Origin: Aristolochia californica
Lineage: Eukaryota; Streptophyta; Magnoliopsida; Piperales; Aristolochiaceae
Direction: 5' to 3'
Length of the DNA: 64,000 nt
Assembly: GCA_029961685.1 (NCBI GenBank)
Contig: JARWKL010000002.1
Span: forward strand, 22,846,908 to 22,910,907
Shown: piece after piece, positions 25,230 through 38,588 of the stretch
Layout of the letters: every line of letters starts with the position of its first letter
How positions within the stretch are numbered: position 1 is the stretch's first letter
The notes under the pieces: generated by a model
The model's input: only the letters and a program-made list of their open reading frames with translations
Told to the model about the DNA's origin: nothing
Database searches by the model: none
Translations under genes and position numbers: made by a program

Positions 25230-26095
25230 TTCTAACTGATCCTATCATGTTTTAAATGTGGCGGATATGCATGCCAGAAACATGTTGAGGATCCAATTGA
25301 CCTAATGGTCCAAAAATCTCAAGGAGTAGAAAAAATTAAATTCCCAAGTTAACGTGCGGTTGGATATTTACAAGAGCCAAACAACCCTCTTTTTGCCTGT
25401 CCTTAAAATCACAGATACTTTTTGGAATTTTCTCTCTCAGCATTTGTGCGTTTCCATTTTGGATGTTCAAATTTTTTTCACATCCAAACTTGAGTTTTCA
25501 CTCTCCCATTTTGCTCATAAAAAAAAAGATATAAGGCAAATAGATCACAAAAAAATGAAAATTTTACAGTTCATGTATGCAAAAAAATTTGATAACATTA
25601 ATGAATGTAAGTGAAGAAAATTATTTCACACACTAAAAATGAACTCTAAAGTTTTGTTATCCATGTTTGGGAAATTCCACTAGTACAACCCCCTAATAGC
25701 TTGATGGAATTTTATAGGAAAGAGACTTCTAACTGATCCTATCATGTTTTAAATGTGGTGGATATGCATGCCAGAAACATGTTGAGGATTCAATTGACCT
25801 AATGGTCCAAAAATTTCAAGGAGTAGAAAAAATTAAATTCCCAAGTTAATGTGTGGTTGGATATTTACAAGAGCCAAACATCCCACTTTTTGCCTGTCCT
25901 TAAAAATCACAGATACTTTTTAGAATTTTCTCTCTCAGCATTTGTGCTTTTCCATTTTGGATGTTCAAAGTTTTTTTCAGATCCAAACTTGAGTTTTCAC
26001 TCTCCCATTTTTCTCGTAAAAAAAAAGATATAAGGCAAATAGATCGCAAAAAAATGAAAATTTTACAGTTCATGTATGCAAAAAAATTTGAAAGC
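25230..26095 (+). repeat. Adjacent monomer pair from a local single-monomer duplication
   Basis: Neighbouring monomers share variants that are rare elsewhere, at an offset of 497-500 bp: cctatcatg (25,239 and 25,738), caattgacctaatggtcc (25,294 and ~25,792), aattcccaagtta (25,340 and 25,837), tttacaagagcc (25,368 and 25,865), gaattttctctctcagc and attttacagttcatg. They look like a recent one-monomer tandem duplication. Confidence 0.78.
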
Positions 26096-29000
26096 TTTAA
26101 TAAATGTAAGTGAAGAAAATTATTACACGCACTAAAAATGAACTCCAAAGTTTTGTTATCCATGTCTAGGAAATTCCACTAGTACATCCCCCTAATAGCT
26201 TTGTGGAATTTTATAGGAAAGAGACTTCTAACTGATCCTAATATGTTTTAAATGTCGTGGATATACATGCCAGAAACATGTTGAGGATGCAAGTGACCTA
26301 ATGTTCCAAAAAATTTGTGTAGAAAAAATTAAATTCTCAATGTAACGTGTGGTTGGATATTTATCAGAGCCAAACAACCCAATTTTTGCCTGTCCTTAAA
26401 AATCACAGATACTTTTTTGAATTAGCTCTCTCAGCATTTTTGCATTTCCATTTTGGATGTTCAAATTTTTTTTCAGATCCAAACTAGAGTTTTCACTCTC
26501 TCATTTTACTCGTAAAGAAAAAAGATATTAGGAAAATAGATTACAACAAAATGAAAATTTTCGAGTTCATGTATGCAAAAAAATTTGAAAGCTATAATAA
26601 ATTTAAGTGAAGAAAATTATTTCACGCACTAAAAATGAACTCCAAAACTTTGTTATCCATGTTTGGGAAATTCCACTAGTACAACTTCCTAATTGTTTGG
26701 TAGAATTTTATAGGAAGGAGGCGTCTAACTGATCCTAACATGTTTTAAATGTGGTGGATATGCATGCCAGAAACATGTTGAGGATGCAAGTGACCTAATG
26801 CTCCAAAAATTTCTAGGAGTAGAAAAAATTAAATTCGCAAGTTTACTGTGGGTTGATATTTACCAGAGCCAAACAACCCACTTTTTCCCTGTCCTTAAAA
26901 ATCACAGATACTTTTTGGAATTATCTCTCTCAGCAATGTGCATTTCCATTTGGGAAGTTCAAAATTTTTTTTCTGATCCAACTTGTGTTTTCACTCTCCC
27001 ATTTTTCTCATAAACAGAAAAGATATAAGGCAAATAGATTGCAACTAAATGAAACTTTTAGCGTTCATGTATGAAAAAACATTTGAAAACTATAATAAAT
27101 TTAAGTGAAGAAAATTATTTCGCGCACTAAAAATGAACTCCAAAGTTTTGTTTTCCATGTTTGGGAAATTCCACTAGTACAACCCCCTAATAGCTTGGTG
27201 GAATTTTATTGGAAAGAGACTTCTAACTGATCCTAACATGTTTTAAATGTGGTGGATAAGCATGCCAGAAACATGTTGAGGAGCAAGAGTCCTAATGATC
27301 CTAAAATTTCAAGGAGAAGAAAAAATTAAATACCCATGTTAACGTGTGGTTGGATATTTACCAAAGCCAAACAACCCACTTTTGCCAGTCCTTAAAAATC
27401 ACCGATACTTTTATGAATTATCTCTCTCAGCATTTGCGCATTTCCTTTTTAGATGTTTAAATTTTTTTTTAGATCCAAACTTGAGTTTTCACTCTCCTAG
27501 ATTTCTCGTAAATAAAAAATATATAAGGTTAATAGATCGCAAAAAAATGAAAATTTTAGAGTTCATCTATGCAAAAAACATTTGAAAACTATAATAAATG
27601 TAAGTGAAGAAAATAATTTCACGCACTAAAAATGAACTCCAAAGATTTGTTATCCATGTTTGGGAAATTCCACTAGTACAACCCCCTAATAGTTTGGTGG
27701 AATTTTATAAGAAAGAGACTTCTAAATGATCCTAACATGTTTTAAATGTGGTCGATATGCATGCCAGAAACATGTTGGGGATGCAAGTGACCTAATGATA
27801 CAAAAATTTTGAGGAGAAGAAAAAATTAAATTCTCAATTTAATGTGTGGTTGGATATTTACCAGAGCCAAACAACCCACTTTTTGCCTGTCCTTAAAAAT
27901 CACAGATACCTTTTGGAATTATCTTTCTCAGCATTTCTGCATTTCCATTTTGGATGTTCAAATTTTTTTTCTTATCCAAATTTGAATTTTCAATGTTCCT
28001 TTTTTCTCGTAAAAAAAAATATAAGGCAACTAGATTGCCACAAAATGAAAATTTTAGAGTTCATGAATACAAAGAAATTTGAAAACTACAATAAATGTAA
28101 GTGAAGAAAATTATTTCACGAACTAAAAATGAACTCCAAAGTTTCGTGATCCATGTTTGGGAAATTCTACTAGTACAACCCCCTAATAGCTTGGTGGAAT
28201 TTTATAGGAAAGAGACTTCTAACTGATCCTAACATGTTTTAAATGTGGTGGATATGCATGCCAGAAACATGTTGAGGATGCAAGTGACCTAATAATCAAA
28301 AAATTTTAAGGAGTATAAAAAATTAAATTCTCAAGGTAACGTTTGGTTGGATATTTACAAGAGCCAAACAACCCAATTTTTGCCTGTCCTTACAAATCAC
28401 AAATTCTTTTTGGAATTTTCAATCTCAGCATTTGTGCTTTTCCATTTTGGATGTTCAAATTTCTTTCCAGATCGAAACTTGAGTTTTCACTCTCACTTTT
28501 TTCTCGTAAACAAAAACGATATAAGGCAAACTGATCGCACCAAAATGAAAATTTTAGACTATAAGTATGCAGAAAAATTTGAAAACTATAATAAATTTAA
28601 GTGAAGAAAATTATTTCACGCACTAAAAATGAACTCCAAAGTTTTGTTATCCATGTTTGGGAAAATCCACTAGTACAACCCCTAATAGCTTGGTGGAATT
28701 TAATAGGAAAGAGACTTCTAACTGATCCTAACATTCTTTAAATGTGGTGAAAATGCATTGCCAGAAACATGTAGAGGATGCAAGTGACCTAATGATCCAA
28801 AAATTTCAAGTAGTAGAAAAAATTAAATTCTCAAGTTAACGAGTGGTTGGATATTTACCAGAGCCAAATAATCTACATTTTTCTTGTACTTAAAAATCAC
28901 AGATACTTTTTGGAATTATCTCTCTCATCATTTGTGCATTTCCATTTTGGATGTACAGATTTTTTTTTCTGATCCAAACTTGAGTTTTTCCTCTCCCATT

Positions 29001-29250
29001 TTTCTCATAAATAAAAAAGATATAAGGCAAATAGATCGCAACAAAATGAAAATTTTAGAGTTCATGTATGCAAAAAAAAATTTGAAAACTATAATAAAAG
29101 TAAGGGAAGAAAATTATTTCACGCACTAAAACTGAACTCCAAAGTTTTGTTATCCATGTTTGGGAAATTCCACTAGTATAACCCCCTAATAGCTTGGTGG
29201 AATTTTAGAGGAAAGAGACTTCTAACTGATCCTAACATGTTTTAAATGTG

Positions 29251-29675
29251 GTGGATATGCATGGCAGAAACATGTTGAGATGCAAGTGACCTAATGATCC
29301 AAAATGGCCAAGGAGTAAAAAAAATTAAATTCTCAAGTTAAAGTGTAGTTGGATATTTACCAGAGCCAAACAACCCACTTTTTTCCTATCCTTAAAAATC
29401 ACAGATACTTTTTGGAATTATCGTTCTCAGCATTTGTACATTTCCATTTTGGATGTTCAAATTTTTTTTTTCAGATCCAAACTTGAGTTTTCCCCCTTTT
29501 TTCTCGTAAACAAAAAAGTTATAAGGGAAATAGATCGCAAAGTTTCACGCACTAAAATGAACTCCAAAGTTTCGTGATCCATGTTTGGGAAATTCTACTA
29601 GTACAACCCCCAAATAGCTTGGTGGAATTTTATAGGATTGAGACTTCTAACTAATCCTAACATGTTTTAAATGTG
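29251..29675 (+). repeat. Monomer shortened by ~75 bp
   Basis: At ~29,535-29,547 tagatcgcaa runs directly into agtttcacgcactaaaatg. The stretch from caaaatgaaaatttt to gaagaaaattat is missing. The landmark interval is 425 bp. Confidence 0.85.
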
Positions 29676-32600
29676 GTGGATATGCATGCCAGAAACATGT
29701 TGAGGATGTAAGTGACCTATTGATCCAAAAAATTTTAGGAGTAGAAAAAATTAAATTCTCAAGTTAACGAGTGGTTGGATATTTACCAGAGCCAAACAAC
29801 CCACTTTTTGCCTGTCCTTAAAAATCACAGATACTTTTTGGAATTATCTCTCTCTGCATTTGTGCATTTCCATTTTGGATGTTCAATTTTATTTTTCAGA
29901 TCCAAACTTGAGTTTTCACTCTCCAATTTTTCTCGTAAAAAAAAAAAATATCTGGCAAAAAGATTGCAACAAAATGAAAATTTTAGAGTTGATGTATGCA
30001 AAAATATTTGAAACTAAAATAAATGTAAGTGAAGAAAATTATTTCACGCACTTAAAATGAACTCCAAAGTTTAGTTATCCATGTTTGGGAAATTCCACTA
30101 GTACAACCCCCTAATTGCTTGGCGGAATTTTATAGGAAAGAGGCTTCAAACTGATTCTAACATGTTTTAAATGTGGTGGATATGCATGCCAGAAACATGT
30201 TGAGGATGCAAGTGACCTAATGATCCAAAATTTTCTAGGAGTAGAAAGAATTAAATTCTCAAGTTAACATGTGGGTTGATATTTACTAGAGCCTAACAAC
30301 CCACGTTTTGCCTATTTTTAAAAATCATAGATACTTTTTGGAATTATTTCTCTTAGCATTTGTGCATTTCCTTTTTGGATGTTCAATTTTTTTTTTTCAG
30401 ATCCAAACTAGAGTTTTCACTCTCCCATATTTCTCGTAAAAAAAAAAGATATAAGGTAAATAGATCACAACAAAATGAAAATTGTAGAGTTCATGTAAGG
30501 AAAAAAATTTGAAAACTATAATAAATGAAAGTCAAGAAAATTATTTCCCGCACTAAAAATGAACTCCAATGTTTTGTTATCCATGTTTGGGAAATTCCAC
30601 TAGTACAACCCCCAAATAGCTTGATGGAATTTTATAGAAAAGAGACATCTAACTGATCCTTACATGTTTTAAATGTGGTGGATATACATGCCAGAAACGT
30701 GTTGAGGATGCAAGTGACCTAATGATCTAAAAATTTTTAGGAGTAGAAAAGATTAAATTCTCAAGTTAACGTGTGGGTTCATATTTACCAAAGCGAAATA
30801 ACCCACTTTTTTGCGAGTCCTTACAAATCACAGTTACTTTTTGGAATTATCTCTCTCAGCATTTGTGTATTTCAATTTTGGATGTTCAAATTTATTTTCA
30901 GATCCAAACTTGAGTTTTCACTCTCTCATTTTTCTCGTAAACAAAAAAGATATAAGGCTAATAGATCGCAACAAAATGAAAATTTTAGACTTCATGTATG
31001 CAAAAGAAATTGAAAACTATAATAAATGTAGGTGAAGAAAATTATTTCACCCACAAAAAATGAACTCCAAAGTTTTTCTTTTTGGGAAATTCCACTAGTA
31101 CAACCCCCTAATAGCTTGGTGGAATTTTAAAGGAAAGAGACTTCTAACTGGTCATAACATGTTTTTAATATGGTGGATATGCATGCCAGAAACATGTTGA
31201 GGATGCAAGTGACCTAATGCTCCAAAAATTTCGAGTAGAAAAAATTAAATTCTCAAGTTAACGTGTTGTTGAATATTTACCAGAGCCAAACAACCCACTT
31301 TTTTCCTGTCCTTAAATATCACAGATACTTTTTGGAATTATCTCTCTCAGCATTTGCGAATTTCCATTTATGATGTTCAAATTTGTTTTCAAATCCAAAC
31401 TTGAGTTTTTACTCTCACATTTTTGTTGTAAACAAAAAAGATATAAGGCAAATAGATCGCTGCAAATTGAAAATTTAAGAGTTCATGTATACAAAAAAAT
31501 TTGAAACTCTAATAAATGTATGAGAAGAAAATTATTTCATGCACTAAAAATGAACTCCAAAGTTTTGTTATCCATGTTTGGGAAATTCCACTTGTACAAC
31601 CCCCTAATAGCTTGGTGGAATTTGATAGGAAAGAGACTTCTTACTGATCCTAACATGTTTTAAATGTGGTGGATATGCATGACAAAAACATGTTGAGGAT
31701 GCAAGTGATCTAATGATCAAAAAATTTTGAGTAGAAAAAATTAAATTCTCAAGGTAACGTGTGGTTGGATATTTACTAGAGCCAAACAATCCACTTTTTG
31801 CCTGTCCTTAAAAATCACAGATACTTTTTGGAATTACCTCTCTCAGCATTTGTGCATCTCCATTTTGGATGTTCAAATGGTTTTTCCGGATCCTAACTTG
31901 AGTTTTTACTCTCCCATTTTTCTCATAAACCAAAAAGATATAAGGCAAATAGATTGCAAGATAATGAAAATTTTGGAGTTCAAGTATGCAAGAAAAATTT
32001 AACACTATAATAAATGTCAGTGAAAAAAATTATTTCACGCACTAAAAATGAACTCCAAAGTTTTGTTATCCATGTTTGGGAAATTCCACAAGTACAACCC
32101 CCAAATAGCTTTGTGGAGTTTTATAGGAAAGAGACTTCTAACTGATCCTAACATGTTTTAAATGTGGTGGATATGAACGCCAGAAACATGTTGAGGATGC
32201 GAGTGACCTAATGATCCAAAAATTTCAAGGAGTAGAAAAAATTAAATTCTCAAGTTAATGTGTGGTTGGATATTTACCAGAGCCAAACAACCCACTTTTT
32301 GCCTATCCTTAAAATTCACAGATACTTTTTGGAATTATGTCTCTCTACATTTGTGCATTTCATTTTTGATATTCAATTTTTTTTTCAGATCCATACTTGA
32401 GTTTTCACTCTCCCATTTTTCTCGTAAACAAAAAAGATATCAGGCAAATAGATCGCAACAAAATGCAAATTTTAGAGTTCAAGTATGCAAAAAAATTAGA
32501 AAACTATAATAAATGTAAGTGACGAAAATTATTTCACGCACTAAAGCTGAACTCCAATGTTTTTTTTAACCATGTTTGGGAAATTCCACTAGTTCAACCG

Positions 32601-35600
32601 CCAAATAGCTTGGTGGAATTTTATAGAAAAGAGCCTTCAAACTGATCCTAACATGTTTTAAAAGTGGTGCAAATGCATGCCAAAAACATGTTGAGGAAGC
32701 AAGTGATATAATGATCCCAAAATTTCTAGGAGTAGAAAAGATTAAATTCTCAAGTTAACGTGTGGGTTGATATTTACAAGAGCCAAAGAACCCACTTTTT
32801 GCCTGTCCTTAAAAATCAAAGATACGTTTTGGAATTATCTCTCTCAGCATTTGTGCATTTCGATTTTCGATGTTCAAATTTTTTTTTCTGATCCAAACTT
32901 GAGTTTTCACTCTCCCATTTTTCTCGTAAACAAAAATGATATAACGCAAATAGATCGCAACAAAATGAAACTTTTGGAGTTCATGTATGCAAAAACATTT
33001 GAAAACTATAATAAATGTAAGTGAAAAAAATATTTCACCCACAAAAATAAACTCCAATGTTTGGTTTTCCATGTTTGGGAAATTCGACTACTACTACCCC
33101 CTAATAGCTTGTTGGAATTTTATAGGAAAGAGACTCCTAACTGATCCTAACATGTTTTAAATGTGGTGGATATGCATGCCAAAAACATGTTGAGGATGCA
33201 AGTGACCTAATGATCCAAAAATTTCAAGGAGCAGAAAAAATTAAATTCTCAAGTCAACGTTTAGTGGGATATTTACCAGAGCCAAACAATCCACTTTTTG
33301 CCTGTCGTTAAAAATCACTGATACTTTTTGGAATTATCTCACTCAGCACTTGTGCATTTCCATTTTGGATGTTAAATTTTTTTTTTTCAGATCCAAACTT
33401 GAGTTTTCACTCTCCCATTTTACTCATAAACAAAAAAGAAATAAGGTAAATAGATCGCAACAAAACGAAAATTTAAGAGTTCATGTATGCAAAAAATTTG
33501 ACACATATAATAAATATAAGTGAAGAAAATTATTTCACGCAGTAAAAATAATCTCCAAAGTTTTGTTATCTTTGTTTGGGAAATTCCACTAGTACAATCC
33601 CCTAATAGCATGGTGGAATTTTATAGGAAAGAGGCTTCTAACTGATCCTAACATGTTTTAAATGTGGTGGATATGCATGCCATAAACATGTTGAGGATGC
33701 AAGTGACCTAATGATCCAAAAATTTCAAGTAATAGAAAAAATTAAATTCTCAAGTTATCGTGTGGTTGGATATTTACCGGAGCAAAACAAGCCACTTTTT
33801 GCCAATCCTTAAAAATCACAGATACTTTTTGGAATTATCTCTCTCAGCATTTCTGCATTTCCATTTTGGATGTTCACATTTTTTTTTGACCCAAACTTGA
33901 GTTTTGACTTTCCCATTTTTCTCGTAAACAAAAAAGATATAAGGCAAATTGATCGCAACAAAATAAAAATTTAAGAGTTCGTGTATGCAAAAAAATTTGA
34001 AAACTAAAATAAAAGTAAGTGAAGAAAATTATTTCACGTACTCAAAATTAACTCCAAAGTTTTGTTATCCATGTTTCGGAAATTCCACTAGTACAAACCC
34101 CTAATAGCTTGGTGAAATTTTATAGGAAAGAGACTTCTAACTGATCCTAACATGTTTTAAATGTGGTGGATAAGCATGCCAGAAACATGTTAAGGATGCA
34201 CATGACTTAGTTATCCAAAAATTTCAAGGAGTAGAAAAAATTAAATTCTCAAGTTACCGTGTGATATGATATTTACCGGACCAAAACAAGCCACTTTTTG
34301 CCTATCCTTAAAAATCACAGATTCTTTTTGGAATTATCTCGCTCAGCATTCGTGTGTTTCCATTTTGGATGTTCATATTTTTTTCTAGTCAAAAGTTGAG
34401 TTTTCACTTTCCCATTTTTCTCGTAAACAAAAAAATTATAAGCCAAATAGATCGCAAAAAAATAAAAATTTAAGAGTTCATGTGTGCAAAAAAATTTGAA
34501 AACTATAATAAATGTAAGTGAAGAAAATTATTTCACGCACTAAAAATGAACTCCAAAGTTTTGTTATCCATGTTTCAGAAATTCCACTAGTACAACCCCT
34601 TAATAGCTTGGTGGAATTTTATAGGAAAGAGACTTCTAACTGATCCTATCATGTTTTAAATGTGGTGGAGATGCTTTCCAGAAACATGTTGAGGATGCAA
34701 GTGACCAAATGATCCAAAAATTTCAAGGAGTAGAAAAAATTAAATTCTCAAGTTAACGTGTGGTTAGATATTTACCAGAGCCAAACAACCCACTTTTTGC
34801 CTATCCTTAAAATTTACAGATATTTTTTGGAATTATCTCTCTCAGCATTTGTGCATTTCCATTTTGGATGTTATAATTTTTTTTCAGATACAAACTTGAG
34901 TTTTCACTCACCTTTTTTTCTCGTAACAGAAAAAGATATAAGGAAAATAGATCGTAACAAAATAAAAATTTTATAGTTCAAGTATGCAAAAAAAATTGAT
35001 AACTATAATAAATGTAAGTGAAGAAAATTTTTTCACGCGCTGAAAATGAACTCCAAAGTTTTGTTATCCTTGTTTGGGAAATTCCACTAGTACAACCCCT
35101 TAATAGATTGGTGGAATTTTATAGGAAAGAGACTTCTAACTTATCCTATCATGTTTTAAATGTGGTGGATATGCATCCCAGAAACATGTTGAGGATGCAA
35201 GTGACCTAATGATCCAAAAAATTCAAGGAGCAGAAAAAATTAAATTCTCTAGTAAACGTGTGGTTGGATATTTACCGGAGAGAAACAACCCACTTTTTGC
35301 CTATCCTTAAAAATCACAGATACTTTTTGGAATTATCTCTCTCAGCATTTGTGCATTTCCATTTTGGATGTTCAAATTTTTTTTTCAGATCCAAACCTTA
35401 GTTTTCACTCTCCCATTTTTCTTGTAAACTAAAAAGATATAAGGCAAATAGATCGCAAGAAAATGAAAATTTTAGAGTTCATGTATGTAAGATAATTTGA
35501 TCACTATAATAAATGTAAGTGAAGAAAACTATTTCACATACTAAAAATGAACTCCAAAGTTTTTTTATCCATGTTTGGGAAATTCCACTAGAACAACCCC

Positions 35601-37414
35601 CTAATCGTTTGGTGGAATTTTATAGGAAAGAGACTTCTAACAGATCCTAACATGATATAAATGTGGTGGATATGCATGCCCGAAATATGTTGACGATGCA
35701 AGTGACCTAATGATCCAAAAATTTCAAGAAGAAGAAAAAATTAAATTCTCAAGTTAACGTGTGTTTGGATATTTACCAGAGCCAAGCAACCCACTTTTTG
35801 ACTGTCCTTAAAAATCACAGATACTTTTTGGAATTATCTCTCTCAGCATTTGTGCATTTCCATTTTGGATGTTCAAATATTTTTTTCTATTCCAAACTTT
35901 AGTTTTCACTCTCCCATTTTTCTCGGAAACAAAAAAGATATAATGCAAATAGATCGCAACAAAATGAAAATTTTAGAGTTCATGCATGAAAAAAAATTTG
36001 AAAACTATAATAAATGTAAGTTAAGAAACTTATTTCACACACAAAAAATGAACCATAAAGTTTTGTTATCCATTCCACTTGTACAACCCTCCAATACCTT
36101 AGTAGAATTTTATAGGAAAGAGTCTTCTAACTGATCCTAACATGTTTTAAATGTGGTGGATATGCATGACAGAATGATGATGAGGATGCAAGTTACCTAA
36201 TGATCCAAAAATTTCAAGGAGTAGAAAAAATTAAATTCTCTAGTTAACGTGTGGTTGGATATTTACTAGAGCCAAACAACCCACTTTTTTTCTGTCGTTA
36301 AAAATCACAGATACTTTTTGGAATTATCTCACTCAGCATTTGTGCATTTCCATTTTGGATGTTCAAATTTTTTTTTCTGATCCAAACTTGAGTTTTCACT
36401 CTTCCATTTTTCTTGGAAACAAAAAAAATATAAGGCAAATAGTTCGCAACAAAATGAAAATTTTAGAGTTCATGTACGCAAAAAAATTTAAAAACATTAA
36501 TATATGTAAGTGAAGAAAATTATTTCATGCACTAAAAATGAACTCCAAAGTTTTGTTAACAATGTTTGAGAAATTCCACTAGTACAACCCCCTAATAGCA
36601 TGGTGGAATTTTATAAGAAAGAGACTTCTAACTGATCCTAACATCTTTTAAATGTGGTGGATACGCGTGTCAGAAACATGTTGAGGATGCAAGTGACCAA
36701 ATAATTCAAAAATATAAAGAGTAAGAAAAATTAAATTCTCAACTTAACGTGTGGTTGGATATTTACCAGAGGCAAATAACCAACTTTTTGCATGTCCTTA
36801 AAAATCCCAGATACTTTTTGGAATTATGTCTCTCAGCATTTGTGCATTTCCATTTTGGATGTTCAAATTTTTTTTTTCAGATCCTAACTTAATTTTTCAC
36901 TCACCCATTTTTCACGTAAACAAAAAAGATAAAGCAAATAGATCGCAACAAAGTGAAAATTTTAGAGTTCATCCATGAAAAAAAAAATTGAAAACTATAA
37001 TAAATGTAAGTAAGGAAAATTATTTCACGCACTAATAATGAACTCCAAAGTTTTTTTATCCATGTTTGGGAAATTCCACTAGAACAACCCCCTAATAGCT
37101 TGGTGGAATTTTATAGGAAAGAGACTTGTACCTGATCCTAACATTTTTTAAATGTTGTGGATATGCATGCCAGAAACATGTTGGGGATGCAAGTGACTTA
37201 GTGATCCAAAAATTTCAAGGAGTAGAAAAATTTAAATTCTCAAGTTAACGTGTGGTTCGATTTTAACCAGAGGAAGACAAGCCACTTTTTGCCTATCCTT
37301 AAAAAACATAGATACTTTTTGGAATTATCTCTCTCAGCATTTGGGCATTTCCTTTTTGGTAGTTCAAATTATTTTTCAAATCCAAACTTGATTTTTCTCT
37401 CTTCGATTTTTCTC

Positions 37415-37780
37415 AAGCATGCCTTTTCCATATTTAAAACATGTTAGGATCAATTAGAAATCTCTTTCCAAGCCATTAGGGTTGAACTAGTGGAACTTCC
37501 CAAACTCTAACAACAAAAATTTTGTGTTCGTGTGTGGTGTGTGAATAAATTTTCTTTCCTAACATTTGTTATTGTTTTTAATTTTTTCCAAACTTAATGT
37601 CTAAAATTTTCATTATTGGTTATTTTTTTGTGTGTGCCTTTAATATTTTTGTTTTCGAGATAAATGGAAAGTGAATGCTCAAAGTTTTGATTTGATAAAA
37701 AAGTATAAATCTAAAATGGAATAAAAATTCACAAATGTAGAGATAGATAATTCCAAAATGTCTCTCCAACTTTTAGGGAT
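37415..37780 (-). repeat. Single inverted, highly diverged partial monomer
   Basis: The plus-strand monomer ending at cgatttttctc (37,414) is interrupted, and the host monomer resumes at about 37,781 with tagataccaacaaaatg. The ~366 bp between aligns to the satellite only as its reverse complement. Landmarks in order are gcatgcc, atttaaaacatgttaggatc, tagaaatctctttcc, gaactagtggaacttccc, tctaaaattttcatt and gataattccaaaatg. It covers about three quarters of a monomer, from the gcatgc box back to the atccttaaaaatcac segment. A ~14 bp gap lies where the direct copies have ataggaaag next to the ggtggaatttt motif. Many more mismatches are visible than between any two neighbouring direct copies. 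It replaces about 35 bp of the host monomer, so the landmark spacing here is 841 bp (37,157 to 37,998). It is neither a gene nor a recognisable transposon. Confidence 0.88.
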
Positions 37781-38588
37781 TAGATACCAACAAAATGAAA
37801 ATTTTAGAGCTCATGTATGCAAAAAAATTTGAAAACTATAATAATTGTATGTGAAGAAAATTATTTCACGCACTAAAAATGAAGTCAGAAGTTTTGTTAT
37901 CCATGTTTGGGAAATTCCACTAGTACAACCCCCTATTAGCTTGGTGGAATTTTATAGGAAAGAGACTTCTAACAGATCCTAACATGTTTTAAATGTGGTG
38001 GATATGCATGCCCGAAACATGTTAACGATGAAAGTGACCTACTGATCCAAAACTTTCTAGGAGTAGAAAAAGTTCAATTCTCATGTTAAGGTGTGGTTGG
38101 ATAATTACCAGAGCTAAACAACCCACTTTTTGCCTGTCTTTAAAAATGACAGTTAATTTTTGGAATTATCTCTCTCAGCATTTGTGCATTTCCATTTTGG
38201 ATGTTCAAATTTTTTTTCTGATCCAAACTTGAGTTTTCACTCTCCCTTTTTTCTCGTAAAAAAAAAGATATAAGGCAAGTGGATTGCAACAAAATGAAAA
38301 TTTTAGAGTTCATGTATGCAAAAAAATTTGAAAACTATAATAAATGTAAGTGAAGAAAATTATTTCACACACTAAAAATGAACACCAAAGTTTTGCAATC
38401 CATGTTTGGGAAATTTCACTAGTACAACCCCCTAATAACTTGGTGGAATTTTATAGGAAAGAGACTTCTAACTGATCCTAACATGTTTTAAATGTGGTGG
38501 ATATGCATGCCAGAAACATGTTGAGAATGCAAGTGACCTAATGATCCAAAAATTTCAAGCAGTACAAAAAATAAATTCTTAAGTTAAC

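Larger units (their letters stand above)
15661..37414 (+). repeat. B-type satellite domain, left part, ~500 bp monomers
   Basis: From about 15.8 kb onward the diagnostic sites switch to the B state: ggcaaatagatcgc at ~15.82 kb, atgtatgcaaaa at ~15.86 kb, cctaatagc at ~15.97 kb and ttttaaatgtgg at ~16.03 kb. They stay that way to the end of the window. In this left part most monomers read tgcctgtcctt after the cccacttttt motif. Spacing is 495-502 bp except where a monomer carries an internal deletion (near 16.28, 19.84 and 29.54 kb). No gene, RNA gene or transposon is seen. Confidence 0.9.

Noticed and set aside
37415..37780. Transposon or retrotransposon fragment inserted at 37.4 kb
   Set aside because: It first looked like unique DNA, but read as the reverse complement it follows the satellite monomer motif by motif. 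No terminal repeats or target-site duplication are evident.
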